This document shows positions 1-7,169 of a stretch of 40,612 bases of DNA, piece after piece. Each line of letters starts with the position of its first letter. Within the stretch, counting starts at the first letter, position 1. A program made the translations under genes and the position numbers. The DNA lies in assembly GCA_017530275.1 (NCBI GenBank), contig JAFXMP010000178.1:1-40612 (forward strand), written 5' to 3'. This stretch comes from Clostridia bacterium (GTDB lineage Bacteria; Bacillota_A; Clostridia; Christensenellales; Aristaeellaceae). The notes below the pieces were generated by a model. That model was not told the origin of the DNA. It did no database searches and saw only the letters and a program-made list of their open reading frames with translations.

Positions 1-3
1 GCC

Positions 4-660
4 ATGCAGCAGGAAAAGGCCCGGCAACGGACGGAAAAGAAGCGGGATCATGTGGCGAAAATGACCGGGGCGCACACGACCGATCCCATCAAGGACTATC
101 AAATGGTGCGTAAGTGGCTGAAAATCGCCGAGGAGCACGACAGGGAGCGCCGCAGGGGTGGCATAAGCTGGTATATGCTGCTGCTCCTGGGATTCAACAC
201 AAGCCTGCGCATCGGGGACATATGCGCCTTGCGGGTGGGCGACGTGCGGGATCAGGAGCGCGTGCGCGTCGTTGCGGAAAAGACCGGGAAACTGAGCAAC
301 ATCAAGCTCCAGGCGGACGTGCAGAAGCGCATAGCGGCCCTCCTGCGCGGGCGTGGAGAGGAGGAGTATGTATTGCAAAGCAGGCAGAAGAGCGGCAAGA
401 CCGGCGAGAACAAGCCCATCAGCAGACAGAGGGCTTTCGCCATCATCAAGGAGATAGCGCGGAGGGCGGACTTCAACGAGCACGCGGGCTGCCACACCAT
501 GCGTAAAACCTTCGCCTATGACCTGTACCAGACCACGGGCGACCTGAGCCTGGTCCAGAAGGTTCTCAACCATTCAAGCCAGATGGAAACCCTACGCTAT
601 ATCGGACTGGATCAAATGGCCGTGGACAAGGCCATCGACGGCATGCACCGCATGATTTAG
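4..660 (+). CDS. Tyrosine recombinase/integrase, catalytic domain (may be cut by window edge)
   Basis: Site-specific DNA recombinase of the phage integrase family. The catalytic residues are visible in order: Arg69 (TSLRIGD), a beta-hairpin Lys at 93 or 96 (EKTGK), His164-x-x-Arg167 (HTMR), His190 (VLNHSS) and the nucleophile Tyr198 (LRYIGL). At 218 residues it holds little beyond the catalytic domain; full integrases are about 350-400 aa with arm- and core-binding domains. The ATG at 4 lies at the window edge, so the gene may start further left. It points toward a leftward operon and is separated from it by a terminator. It is probably the integrase of the element in region 1, not of the prophage, which has its own serine recombinase. 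Confidence 0.85.
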   Translation: MQQEKARQRTEKKRDHVAKMTGAHTTDPIKDYQMVRKWLKIAEEHDRERRRGGISWYMLLLLGFNTSLRIGDICALRVGDVRDQERVRVVAEKTGKLSNIKLQADVQKRIAALLRGRGEEEYVLQSRQKSGKTGENKPISRQRAFAIIKEIARRADFNEHAGCHTMRKTFAYDLYQTTGDLSLVQKVLNHSSQMETLRYIGLDQMAVDKAIDGMHRMI

Positions 661-794
661 GCCGCTGTGCTTGACGTTTTCAAGGGCAGGTCATACTAAG
701 GCGATTCTATGCACTATCAGACGGACGCATATAATGAAGCGATCCGCAAAAGATTAGATTTACAATCTCTCCAAACGTCAAACTAAGGACGGGC
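661..794. other. Intergenic stretch after the integrase, candidate attachment-site region
   Basis: No gene is visible. TTGACGTTT at 671-679 is repeated in inverted form (AAACGTCAA) at 773-781, and the short string ACTAAGG occurs near both (694-700 and 782-788). Integrase genes often lie beside their recombination site, so these repeats could be arm- or core-type sites, but no duplicated att core can be seen in this window. Confidence 0.3.
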
Positions 795-838
795 ATAAAA
801 AGGGGCAACCCGCAAGGATCGCTTACAGGTTGCCCGTG
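795..838 (-). terminator. Rho-independent terminator of the leftward operon
   Basis: On the minus strand an 8-bp stem GGGCAACC/GGTTGCCC (828-835 with 803-810) is followed directly by CTTTTTATG. It lies 10 bp past the stop codon of the last leftward gene (845), as expected for the operon's end. It also shields the convergent integrase gene. Confidence 0.85.
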
Positions 839-844
839 GAATGA

Positions 845-1156
845 TTATTCCTCCTCAATGCCCACACCGTAGGTTCCGGGCAAATACTCATGCGCCTTGC
901 CGTCTCGGTCGATCCACCTGAGTACCGGCATGCCATCGCGGGCCGTGAAAAGCAGCTCGCGCAGCAGGTACGGATTGAAGCCATTCGGAACACTCAGGGC
1001 AATCTCGCCCGCCGCCGTCTCATACGGCTGCATGGCGTCCGGGAGGATGATGTAAAATGGCTCCGATACTTTCGCGGTAGCTTCCGGGGCGGTGGTGTAG
1101 ACGTGCTGCTTCTCGTGGGCCAGCACGCCGTAGTTGTCGTAGATCATAACGTCCAT
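845..1156 (-). CDS. Hypothetical protein, last gene of the leftward operon (103 aa)
   Basis: I do not recognise the family. The protein begins MDVMIYDNYG and ends with a Glu-rich tail (GVGIEEE); it has no signal peptide or membrane segment and looks like a small soluble alpha/beta protein. The ATG at 1156 was chosen because AGGAGATTACACC lies just upstream; an ATG 33 bases earlier would run into the stop region of the next gene and lacks this site. It is the promoter-distal gene of the operon and ends just before the terminator at 795-838. Confidence 0.7.
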   Translation of the reverse strand: MDVMIYDNYGVLAHEKQHVYTTAPEATAKVSEPFYIILPDAMQPYETAAGEIALSVPNGFNPYLLRELLFTARDGMPVLRWIDRDGKAHEYLPGTYGVGIEEE

Positions 1157-1173
1157 GGTGTAATCTCCTTTCG

Positions 1174-1404
1174 TCAGCGGGCGACGCAATAGCCGTCCTG
1201 GTCGCAGATGGTAGCGCGCTGACGCACGCTATAGGGCAGGTAGTGCATGGCGCACTCGGCCTCCGTGACGGTGGCGTAGTCGCCGATCAGGCCCTCGCCG
1301 GGAATGTTGATCGAGAACGATTCCGGGGCGGGCTTCGCGTAGAGCGCGGTGCGGGCGGCGGCGATGATCCGGGCGACGATGTTGGTGTTGGCCGTGATCT
1401 GCAT
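1174..1404 (-). CDS. Hypothetical protein (76 aa)
   Basis: Small soluble protein starting MQITANTNIVARII, of unknown function. A strong site (AGAAAGGAGCACACC) precedes the ATG and follows a small hairpin, the arrangement used throughout this operon. It ends 17 bases before the start of the next gene, so the two are probably translated from one message. Two cysteines (in AECAMH and ATICDQ) do not form a metal-binding pattern. Confidence 0.65.
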   Translation of the reverse strand: MQITANTNIVARIIAAARTALYAKPAPESFSINIPGEGLIGDYATVTEAECAMHYLPYSVRQRATICDQDGYCVAR

Positions 1405-1454
1405 GGTGTGCTCCTTTCTGCCCTCGTAACCTCCGGGGCGGGAGAATAACGTGA
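1405..1454 (-). promoter_or_regulatory. Hairpin/Shine-Dalgarno intergenic cassette (copy 1)
   Basis: Read on the minus strand, a GCCC/GGGC stem is followed immediately by AGAAAGGAG and CACACC-ATG. This matches the other intergenic gaps of the operon. Confidence 0.5.
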
Positions 1455-1760
1455 TCAGAACTTGCGGGAAACCAGGTTCATCAGCTCATTTGCAGCGGTC
1501 AGGTAGCTGTCTGCGGTGACGCACACAGCATAGAGCAGGCCGCGCGGGTCTTCATCCTTTGGGCTGGGCGTCTCCCAAACGAGGAAGTATTCTTCGCCCT
1601 CGATCAGGCCCTTGTGCTTGCGCTGAAAATCCGTGAACTTGCGGATACCATCATAAGTCATGCGTTCAAAGGTGATGGCGATGTCGTCACGCCGTCCATA
1701 CTGGCGAACGATGGTCTCGATTCGCTGGGCAACGTCCCGAAGAATCTCAATGCGTTCCAT
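1455..1760 (-). CDS. Hypothetical protein (101 aa)
   Basis: Function unknown. The sequence starts MERIEILRDVAQRIETIV, suggesting an N-terminal helix, followed by a mixed segment with ITFERMTYDGIRKF and EEYFLVWETPSP; no membrane segment or cysteine cluster. The start is fixed by the conserved AGAAAGGATCGCACC leader directly before the ATG. It is a co-directional member of the leftward operon. Confidence 0.65.
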   Translation of the reverse strand: MERIEILRDVAQRIETIVRQYGRRDDIAITFERMTYDGIRKFTDFQRKHKGLIEGEEYFLVWETPSPKDEDPRGLLYAVCVTADSYLTAANELMNLVSRKF

Positions 1761-1823
1761 GGTGCGATCCTTTCTGCCCGCGTACCATGCCCACGGGCGG
1801 GCGGCAGGAATGATCCGGGGCCG
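1761..1823 (-). promoter_or_regulatory. Hairpin/Shine-Dalgarno intergenic cassette (copy 2)
   Basis: On the minus strand, after the upstream stop, comes a GATCATTCC string, then a GCCCGC/GCGGGC stem, then AGAAAGGATCGCACC-ATG. The 3' arm of the stem abuts the Shine-Dalgarno site. Nearly the same cassette precedes the genes starting at 2807 and 3289. Confidence 0.6.
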
Positions 1824-2807
1824 TCAGGCGTAGCTGGTGAACTCGAAGGACTGGCCATCATCACAGGGCGCGAGGCAATGGCCGCGCCCGTAGTCCTCCG
1901 GCGCGTTGATCCAGAGGCGCTGGAAGCGCTCGTCGAATCGCGTGCGCATGGTGTAGCGCTCCTCGCCCTTGAACTGGTTGCGGATCGGGCGGGCCAGACC
2001 GCACATATACCCGTATGGCGCGCTGTTGACCTGGTTCTGCCGCATGATCACGGTGTGCTTGCCGCGCAGGCCGACGACCTGAAAGAAGGTGACATTCGTC
2101 TGCTCATAGCCCCACGTGAAGTAAAACAGGTCGCCGACGTGAACCCCTTCGAGGTTCTGCGTCTTCTCGCTGGCGCGCCGGTCGCGGTAGGCGATGGCGG
2201 CGGCGAACTCGTCCGGCTCGTAGGTGCTGACGATCAGCTCGGCCTCCTTGCGCTCGTCCCGGGCGATAGCGTAATTCTCTTGCAGCTTCTCGCGCTGCGC
2301 CTTGCGTTCATCCTCCGTGAACCAACCGTTGCCGTAACCATCACGGCGCGCCTCGTCGGCCAGCTCGACCTCGCGGACGTGATAATTTGGGAACCGGCGC
2401 ATGAACTGACGCCGTGCGTCCATGGAGCTGCTTGCCAGCGTAGCCCAATAGGTGCTCAGGTGGGACGGCTCGCCGTTCCCGTTATCCGGGCTGTAGGTGA
2501 CGATGTACCGGCGCGCCACGTCAAGGCAATGCTTGCAGGCGAAGTATTCATCGACGGCGGCGCTCAGATCCTCCGCGAGAATGATCCGCTCCTGATCGGC
2601 GGGGTAAAGCGCCTGGCACGCATAATCATCGCTCTCAGCCTGGCGCAGGATCGTCGTCCACGACCAGCCCTGCCCCTGGTCGAAGTATGTCTCGCCCACG
2701 TAGTAGCGCCAGCGGTTCGGGCTCTTTTCGGTCATCAGCGCGGCGGCCTCTTGCAGGCGGGCGCGTTCCGGGGAATCGGCGGGGAAAACCTTGATGTAGC
2801 TGCTCAT
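1824..2807 (-). CDS. Hypothetical plasmid/phage protein with a C-terminal GYEQTN-type domain (327 aa)
   Basis: Long soluble protein of unknown function. The N-terminal third has two cysteines (CKHCLD), the middle is charged and helical (ERKAQREKLQENYAIARDER), and the C-terminal part contains VGDLFYFTWGYEQTNVTFFQVV, a motif I recall from hypothetical proteins of Firmicutes plasmids, phages and ICEs. Start at 2807 (MSSYIKVFPAD), because AGAAAGGATCGCACA directly precedes it; the ATG nine codons earlier lies inside the conserved intergenic cassette. Family recall is from memory, not a search. Confidence 0.7.
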   Translation of the reverse strand: MSSYIKVFPADSPERARLQEAAALMTEKSPNRWRYYVGETYFDQGQGWSWTTILRQAESDDYACQALYPADQERIILAEDLSAAVDEYFACKHCLDVARRYIVTYSPDNGNGEPSHLSTYWATLASSSMDARRQFMRRFPNYHVREVELADEARRDGYGNGWFTEDERKAQREKLQENYAIARDERKEAELIVSTYEPDEFAAAIAYRDRRASEKTQNLEGVHVGDLFYFTWGYEQTNVTFFQVVGLRGKHTVIMRQNQVNSAPYGYMCGLARPIRNQFKGEERYTMRTRFDERFQRLWINAPEDYGRGHCLAPCDDGQSFEFTSYA

Positions 2808-2878
2808 TGTGCGATCCTTTCTGCCCGCGTACAAGGCCCACGGGCGGGCGTCGTGGTGTTGGGGATGATCAAAGGACG
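2808..2878 (-). promoter_or_regulatory. Hairpin/Shine-Dalgarno intergenic cassette (copy 3)
   Basis: Nearly the same as copy 2: GATCATCCC, a CCCGC/GCGGG stem with an inner GCCC/GGGC, then GGGCAGAAAGGATCGCACA-ATG on the minus strand. Such close identity between non-coding gaps of unrelated genes implies copying or selection. Confidence 0.6.
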
Positions 2879-3289
2879 TTACATCGCCCGCTTGCTAAAG
2901 CAATGGAGATACAGGTTATAATCTCCGCGTCGCGTAATCATGCGGAACCAGTAAAAACCCTTGTCGCCGATGAAATAGGCATTATATTCGGTGGGATCGT
3001 CGGTCTTTTCAGCGTTGGCGCTGCACCACTTGCGCATAGCGGGGATGTCCTTGAACGCCCGGCGAAAAGCATCCAGAACGGCGTCAAACTCTGCTCCAAG
3101 CTCCGCAGTATAGAGGTTGTTGTGCACCGGCCAGACCGTGTTATACCAACGATACCCGTCATTGTCGCAACGGAAGTAACCGAGTTCAGAGACCGGCTTA
3201 CGAGTCTCGTCACAATTCGTCTCGTCCCACAGCTTGGGATAAGGGCAAATGCGGGACATTTTTTCTTGGAGTTTTGTGATCTTCTTCAT
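2879..3289 (-). CDS. Hypothetical protein (136 aa)
   Basis: Unknown function. It starts MKKITKLQEKMSRICPYPKLWDE and contains aromatic-rich stretches (YRWYNTVWPVHNN, YFIGDKGFYWFRM) typical of a compact soluble domain. The start at 3289 follows the AGAAAGGATCGCACC leader; a longer reading to 3403 would translate the intergenic cassette and was rejected. A small gene (3345-3479) and its hairpin leader lie just upstream in the same direction. Confidence 0.65.
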   Translation of the reverse strand: MKKITKLQEKMSRICPYPKLWDETNCDETRKPVSELGYFRCDNDGYRWYNTVWPVHNNLYTAELGAEFDAVLDAFRRAFKDIPAMRKWCSANAEKTDDPTEYNAYFIGDKGFYWFRMITRRGDYNLYLHCFSKRAM

Positions 3290-3344
3290 GGTGCGATCCT
3301 TTCTGCCCGTATGCCCGATAGCGCAGGCGAATGATCGTGCGGCG
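3290..3344 (-). promoter_or_regulatory. Hairpin/Shine-Dalgarno intergenic cassette (copy 4)
   Basis: Minus strand: GCCGC, GATCATTCG, then a weak GCCTG/CGGGC stem, then CAGAAAGGATCGCACC-ATG. Confidence 0.5.
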
Positions 3345-3479
3345 TTACTTGCTGACGATCCTAACAACCTCGACCAGCGGAATGAGCCTGTAATCGTCGG
3401 CAATCAGGCTCTTACCGTCCGTGCTGAACTCAACGCGCTCACATTCGAGCGTGCTGCCATCGTAATACACGATAATCAT
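3345..3479 (-). CDS. Small hypothetical protein (44 aa)
   Basis: Short gene. It reads MIIVYYDGSTLECERVEF and ends VVRIVSK-TAA. It starts inside the stop of the upstream gene (ATGA overlap at 3476-3479) and has GGAGG upstream within that gene, so it is translationally coupled to it. The fold looks like a small beta-rich protein of the type common in phage and ICE operons; function unknown. It ends in the same GCGGCGTTA context as its neighbours. Confidence 0.6.
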   Translation of the reverse strand: MIIVYYDGSTLECERVEFSTDGKSLIADDYRLIPLVEVVRIVSK

Positions 3480-3874
3480 GCGCGCGCCTCCTCCGCTTTC
3501 TCGCTTGCCTTGTAGAGTGTCCATGCAGCGCGGCCCGCCTCGTATGTCAGTTCGCCAGCGAGAGCGCCCATGTCGCGCCAGGCGTCGCGGCCTTCATCGA
3601 GCGTCTTGACGCTGCCGACGCGCATGATGTTGCGGCCTTCGGCGTCGTAACGCACATGGTGGACGGCGATCCAGACACCTTCGGAGCCGTCTTCGGTAAA
3701 ACAGATGATGGCATCGCCGTCGATGTTGAATGATCGGGGATCGTAGCCGCTGAACGACGCATAATCAATCGTGATGTCGCGGTATTTCTGGTCGTTGAAG
3801 GCGCTGAACATATTGAGCTTTGCTTCGGGGAAGATTGTAGTCCAGGCGAGCGTCAGAATATCGGTAGTCGTCAT
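3476..3874 (-). CDS. Hypothetical protein (132 aa)
   Basis: Unknown soluble protein starting MTTTDILTLAWTTIFPEAKLNMF, with a charged Ala-rich C-terminal helix (KASEKAEEARA). A diverged cassette (AGAAAGGATAAACACA-ATG) precedes it. Its stop overlaps the start of the 44-aa gene by 4 bases, a sign of coupled translation. Confidence 0.65.
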   Translation of the reverse strand: MTTTDILTLAWTTIFPEAKLNMFSAFNDQKYRDITIDYASFSGYDPRSFNIDGDAIICFTEDGSEGVWIAVHHVRYDAEGRNIMRVGSVKTLDEGRDAWRDMGALAGELTYEAGRAAWTLYKASEKAEEARA

Positions 3875-3941
3875 TGTGTTTATCCTTTCTCCCCGTGTGG
3901 CCGGTAGGTCAGCCGTTCATGCGTGAAATGATTTCGCGGCG
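3875..3941 (-). promoter_or_regulatory. Hairpin/Shine-Dalgarno intergenic cassette (copy 5, diverged)
   Basis: Minus strand: TAACGCCGC, AATCATTTC, a GC-rich segment, then GGGGAGAAAGGATAAACACA-ATG. It keeps the order of parts of the other copies with more changes. Confidence 0.45.
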
Positions 3942-5276
3942 TTACTTGGATTCTTCCGGGGCCTTGAACCAGGTGCCATTTGTCCAATCGGTCACGGACA
4001 CCTGCCAGTCGTTGCGCCATTCGCGCTTGACGGGCTTGCGGATGAATGGCTTTTCGTCGCCTGTTTGCAGGGTGACGCTCTTTTCAGTGGCACGAATGAT
4101 CCTGTACGTGACCTTTTCCGTGTCGCCGTGGCGGCCGAGCGAGGGATTCCAGCGGTCGCAGGTGAAGGTGTCGCCGACCTTGAAGGGGTGCTGGCCTTGG
4201 ACGGCCTCGACGGCGCGGACGACCTCGATGATCTCCGCGTAGGAATCCGTGAGAATAACCGGGCTATTCGGCGTCTTGTGGGTGAAGTTCTGCGGGCCGG
4301 TGCTGACTACTGCGACATTGCCCCAGCGCTTCATCTTCACGATGTAGCCGGGCTTGATGTTCTCACGGGAGAACGTGACGCCGCCGAGCCGATCAAGGCA
4401 ATCCTGGTAGAATCCCAGCTCGTCGAGTTTGGCTTCCAGTTGGTCGAGGTAATGCTCCAGCCACTCGGCGCAACGCTCCGCGCTCATGGTGATCGGGCTG
4501 CCGTAATGGTCCTTCGGCGTTTCGCCGCTTTCGTAGGTGTTCACGTAACCCTCATAGAGCGTGACGAGCTTTTGCAGCTTGCGAATGTCGCTCTCGCGCT
4601 CCTTGATGCGGCGCATCACAAAGCCCTTGTCCTGGAGCTGCCTGCCCTGGGCGGTGGCCCTGGCGATCTTGGCGCGATCCTGCCAGTAGGCGGATTTGCG
4701 GAACTCCTCGAAGCCCCGGTCGAATGCGGCGAACATTCTTTCGCGGCGGCGGGTGAACGCGCGGCCCGCGCTGGTGTTGATATTGGGCTGGGTGAAGAAC
4801 GCGATGTCGCCGTGCATGTCGTTGATGGGCTTTTGGAGCGCTTCGCCCTGCCTGTGGGCGGCTTCGCTGCGCGCCTCGTAGCGATCCGCCCGGCGCTCGG
4901 CCCGCTCGGCCTTGCGATCCATCTGCTCGGCGTAGCTCAGGCGCTCGCCCGATTTCCCGGCGTCATACAGGCCCAGGGACTTGGCGACGCGCTCGGCGTC
5001 CCACAGGTTCGGCTCCTTGCAGCGGCTTATCCAGCAGCCGGAGTTGCGGCCCCACAGGAACGCGCCTTTAATGCGCTTCTTGGCGTCCTCGCTGAGCGCG
5101 GTATACGTGGCCTTGGCGAAGTGCAGCTCCAGTTTGCCGGTCTCCAGGTTGCGGACGAAATAATCGTCCGGCGTTTCGGGCTGCGCGTCCCGCGCTTCCA
5201 ACACGGGCAGATACTTGGCGGCGAACTCGTCCGGGGTCAGGGTCTCGATTGCCTGTTTGACGGTGTTGGCTGTCAT
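3942..5276 (-). CDS. DUF3560-like domain protein (444 aa)
   Basis: Large soluble protein. Residues about 60-90 (KKRIKGAFLWGRNSGCWISR) match the region of DUF3560 proteins in which an element's size and surface are sensed as K/R-W-x-x-x-S-x-x-W; this is followed by a highly charged helical stretch (SYAEQMDRKAERAERRADRYEAR) and FFTQPNINTSAGRAFTRRRERM, the usual DUF3560 order. The C-terminal half is a separate module with a KPGYIVKMKRWGNVAVV segment. DUF3560 proteins are common on plasmids and conjugative elements; their biochemical role is unknown. The ATG at 5276 was chosen because AAGGAGG precedes it and it overlaps the upstream stop (ATGA). Confidence 0.75.
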   Translation of the reverse strand: MTANTVKQAIETLTPDEFAAKYLPVLEARDAQPETPDDYFVRNLETGKLELHFAKATYTALSEDAKKRIKGAFLWGRNSGCWISRCKEPNLWDAERVAKSLGLYDAGKSGERLSYAEQMDRKAERAERRADRYEARSEAAHRQGEALQKPINDMHGDIAFFTQPNINTSAGRAFTRRRERMFAAFDRGFEEFRKSAYWQDRAKIARATAQGRQLQDKGFVMRRIKERESDIRKLQKLVTLYEGYVNTYESGETPKDHYGSPITMSAERCAEWLEHYLDQLEAKLDELGFYQDCLDRLGGVTFSRENIKPGYIVKMKRWGNVAVVSTGPQNFTHKTPNSPVILTDSYAEIIEVVRAVEAVQGQHPFKVGDTFTCDRWNPSLGRHGDTEKVTYRIIRATEKSVTLQTGDEKPFIRKPVKREWRNDWQVSVTDWTNGTWFKAPEESK

Positions 5277-5950
5277 GATAATGCCTCCTTGCATGTGTTG
5301 TCTTGGGCGAAGTGCGCACGGATGAACGCGGCGGCGTCGTCCAGTTCCAGGGACAGGGGTTGTTTGAGCATGTCGGCGAACTGCGCCGGGGTGATCTTGC
5401 GGCACGTGGTGATCCACTCGTCCGCCTTGTCCAACTTGCGCATGCCGGGATTCTCGCCGACGACAAGCATCGTCGTGCCCGCGGGCATATCCTCGAATGC
5501 CCTGCCGCCGTTGGCCTGCACGGCGGCGATGGCCTCGCGCTTTGTCATGCCCGGCAGCGTTCCCGTGAACGCGACCGTCTGACCGGCGAAGGCGTCGTTT
5601 CCGCGACGCTGGGCCGAGGCGACCGGCTGCGGAGCCGGTTCAGGAACTGGGGCCAGATTGGCGGCGGGGGACGGGGCCGGAATGATCTCAAGGCGTTGCG
5701 TGGCGGGCGTTTCCTGCGGCTGCTTGCGCGGCCTGCCGCGCTTGCGCTTGGGCTGGGCGGCGGCTTCGGCCTTTTTGGCGGCCTTTTCCGCCTCGCGCTG
5801 GGCGCGAATCTTGGCGGCGGCTTCCTCGCGGGCCGCTTTAGCGGCGGCAGCTTCGCGCTGGCGCTTCGCCTCGGCGCGGGAGGAATGAATCGCGCTCAAT
5901 ACCGGCATCAGGAAGAACACCAAGGCAGGGACGAACAGCAGATAACGCAT
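5273..5950 (-). CDS. Membrane-anchored AT-hook and BRCT domain protein (225 aa)
   Basis: Modules in order: a hydrophobic segment at residues 1-20 (MRYLLFVPALVFFLMPVLSA), an Ala/Lys/Glu-rich coiled coil (about 24-66), an AT-hook-like RGRPRK (71-76) in a basic patch, a Pro-rich linker (82-112), and a BRCT domain (120-197: FAGQTVAFTGTLPGMTK, then NGGRAFEDM and W179). The BRCT domain resembles that of NAD-dependent DNA ligase, which binds DNA ends or partner proteins. No ligase catalytic part is present. A DNA-binding protein tethered to the membrane could hold replicating or transferring DNA at the cell envelope, but that is inference. It overlaps the DUF3560 gene by 4 bases. Confidence 0.8.
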   Translation of the reverse strand: MRYLLFVPALVFFLMPVLSAIHSSRAEAKRQREAAAAKAAREEAAAKIRAQREAEKAAKKAEAAAQPKRKRGRPRKQPQETPATQRLEIIPAPSPAANLAPVPEPAPQPVASAQRRGNDAFAGQTVAFTGTLPGMTKREAIAAVQANGGRAFEDMPAGTTMLVVGENPGMRKLDKADEWITTCRKITPAQFADMLKQPLSLELDDAAAFIRAHFAQDNTCKEALS

Positions 5951-6006
5951 GGCGTGATCCTTTCTCCCGGTCTATTGCCCGGCCGGGAGGGCGTCAGTCG
6001 GAATGG
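5951..6006 (-). promoter_or_regulatory. Hairpin/Shine-Dalgarno intergenic cassette (copy 6, strongest stem)
   Basis: Minus strand: CATTCCGACTG, then a 7-bp CTCCCGG/CCGGGAG stem, whose 3' arm runs straight into GAGAAAGGATCACGCC-ATG. The Shine-Dalgarno site partly overlaps the base of the stem, so folding could control access by ribosomes. Confidence 0.6.
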
Positions 6007-7023
6007 TTACGCGGCGTTGTACTGGCGGGCGTAGAGCTTGCTGAGAATGGCGGTGAGATCGACCAGCTCGATGTAATGCGTCGGGTTGAATACCAGCGTG
6101 GCGGCGTACTGGCGAAGCCTCGCGTTACCCTCGGCCTCGCAGGCGTCGAAGTATTCCTGCATGGCGGCGTCCCTGGCGGCATCGTCGGCGGCCTTGTGCG
6201 CCTCGCCGAGCGCTTTGACCTGGGCGTATTGGGCGTTCTTGGAATCATTCAGGGCGGCGTCGGCGTCGTCCCTTGCCTTGCGCATGGTTTCGGCGCGTTC
6301 TTGGGCTTCCTCAGCGCGCTGCGCCTTTTCGGCGTTTTCGCGCTCAATCGCCTGTCGCTCGTCGTCGCTGGCCGGGGCGGCCTGCGTCTTGTTGGCGTCC
6401 CGGACCGGCAGCAGCAGGCCGTCGCCGCGCTCGCTCACGATCATCAGGGGCGAGACGAGCGTGTTCCAGAGAATCGTTTCGGCCTCCGGGAATATCGTGG
6501 CGGCGTTGAGCAGGTACTTCGCGTTGACGCTCGGTTCATGCTCGCCGAATGACCAGACGGCGTTGAAATCCTTCGCGCGGCCCGTGAACTTGGCGCGCTC
6601 GATGGCGATGAACTCTTTGAGTTCCTTCGCGCTCGGCATGCGCAGCGTCTTCCAGCCCGCCGTGCTGGCGGGGAACACATTCGTCAGGTCAATCGGCGTC
6701 CCGGCGTCTTCGGGCCGCTCAACCAGCGGAAAATGATCCCGCAGCCGGTATGCCTCGAAGCCGTCGCATACGCACTGGCGGCCCTCTGCGTCAATCCACG
6801 GGTAAGCGAGCGCCGGGCGGCAATTCTCGGACGCTTTGAGCATCGCCGTGATGATCCTGGCGGCGCTTCCCACGCCCTTGGAGGCGGCAATCTCGCGCCT
6901 GACTTGGGCTTCGAGATCGGCGGCGAGCTGCTTCAGCTCGTGATTCAGGGAGAACGGCACGTTCTCCGGCGTGCATTGCGCCAATGCGCCATTGACGCGG
7001 GCGAGGATGTCCTGGGTTTTCAT
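6007..7023 (-). CDS. Hypothetical protein, possibly sliding-clamp-like N-terminal part (338 aa)
   Basis: Residues 1-215 form a mixed domain (ARIITAMLKASENCRPALAYPW, FNAVWSFGEHEPSVNAKYLL, PLMIVSERGDGLLLPVR). The VNAKYLL ... SERGDGLLLPVR ending resembles the last strands of DNA sliding clamps, where an exposed ligand is compared, but this is a weak impression. Residues about 222-300 are a long charged coiled coil (ERENAEKAQRAEEAQERAETM). The end (NPTHYIELVDLTAILSKLYARQYN) is a short folded tail. Start at 7023 follows GGAAGGAGCCAACACCC. Function unknown. Confidence 0.6.
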   Translation of the reverse strand: MKTQDILARVNGALAQCTPENVPFSLNHELKQLAADLEAQVRREIAASKGVGSAARIITAMLKASENCRPALAYPWIDAEGRQCVCDGFEAYRLRDHFPLVERPEDAGTPIDLTNVFPASTAGWKTLRMPSAKELKEFIAIERAKFTGRAKDFNAVWSFGEHEPSVNAKYLLNAATIFPEAETILWNTLVSPLMIVSERGDGLLLPVRDANKTQAAPASDDERQAIERENAEKAQRAEEAQERAETMRKARDDADAALNDSKNAQYAQVKALGEAHKAADDAARDAAMQEYFDACEAEGNARLRQYAATLVFNPTHYIELVDLTAILSKLYARQYNAA

Positions 7024-7169
7024 GGGTGTTGGCTCCTTCCTGCCTGCTATGCAGGCGTCGAAATGGTTTTGCGGCGTCGGTTTTCCGCGACCCCCAAAGG
7101 GGGTTTCGGCCAGTCACCGGCTGGCTCTCATCGGGCGGAATGATTTGCGGGCGTAGCCCCTGAACGCCC
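7024..7169 (-). promoter_or_regulatory. Intergenic cassette with two hairpins (copy 7)
   Basis: A perfect GCCTGC-TAT-GCAGGC hairpin (7038-7054) abuts the AGGAAGGAG site of the gene starting at 7023. A second palindrome, CCCCCAAAGGGGG (7091-7103), belongs to the same family as the array at 7972-9012. GGAATGAT and GCGGGCGTAG near the upstream stop match the other cassettes. Confidence 0.55.

Noticed and set aside
4..660. The tyrosine recombinase as the prophage's own integrase
   Set aside because: The prophage module has a full serine recombinase next to its repressor, while this gene is separated from it by the leftward operon and a terminator.
3345..3347. Extending the genes starting at 2807 and 3289 to earlier ATG codons
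   Set aside because: The extensions would translate the conserved intergenic cassettes and lose the strong AGAAAGGA sites.
5273..5950. NAD-dependent DNA ligase fragment
   Set aside because: Only the BRCT domain is similar. No adenylation, OB or zinc-finger part exists, and the N-terminus is a complete unrelated arrangement.
1614..6034. Long plus-strand open frames opposite the leftward operon (including about 435 and 505 codons)
   Set aside because: They are antisense shadows; the minus-strand genes have Shine-Dalgarno sites, stop-start overlaps and recognisable domains.
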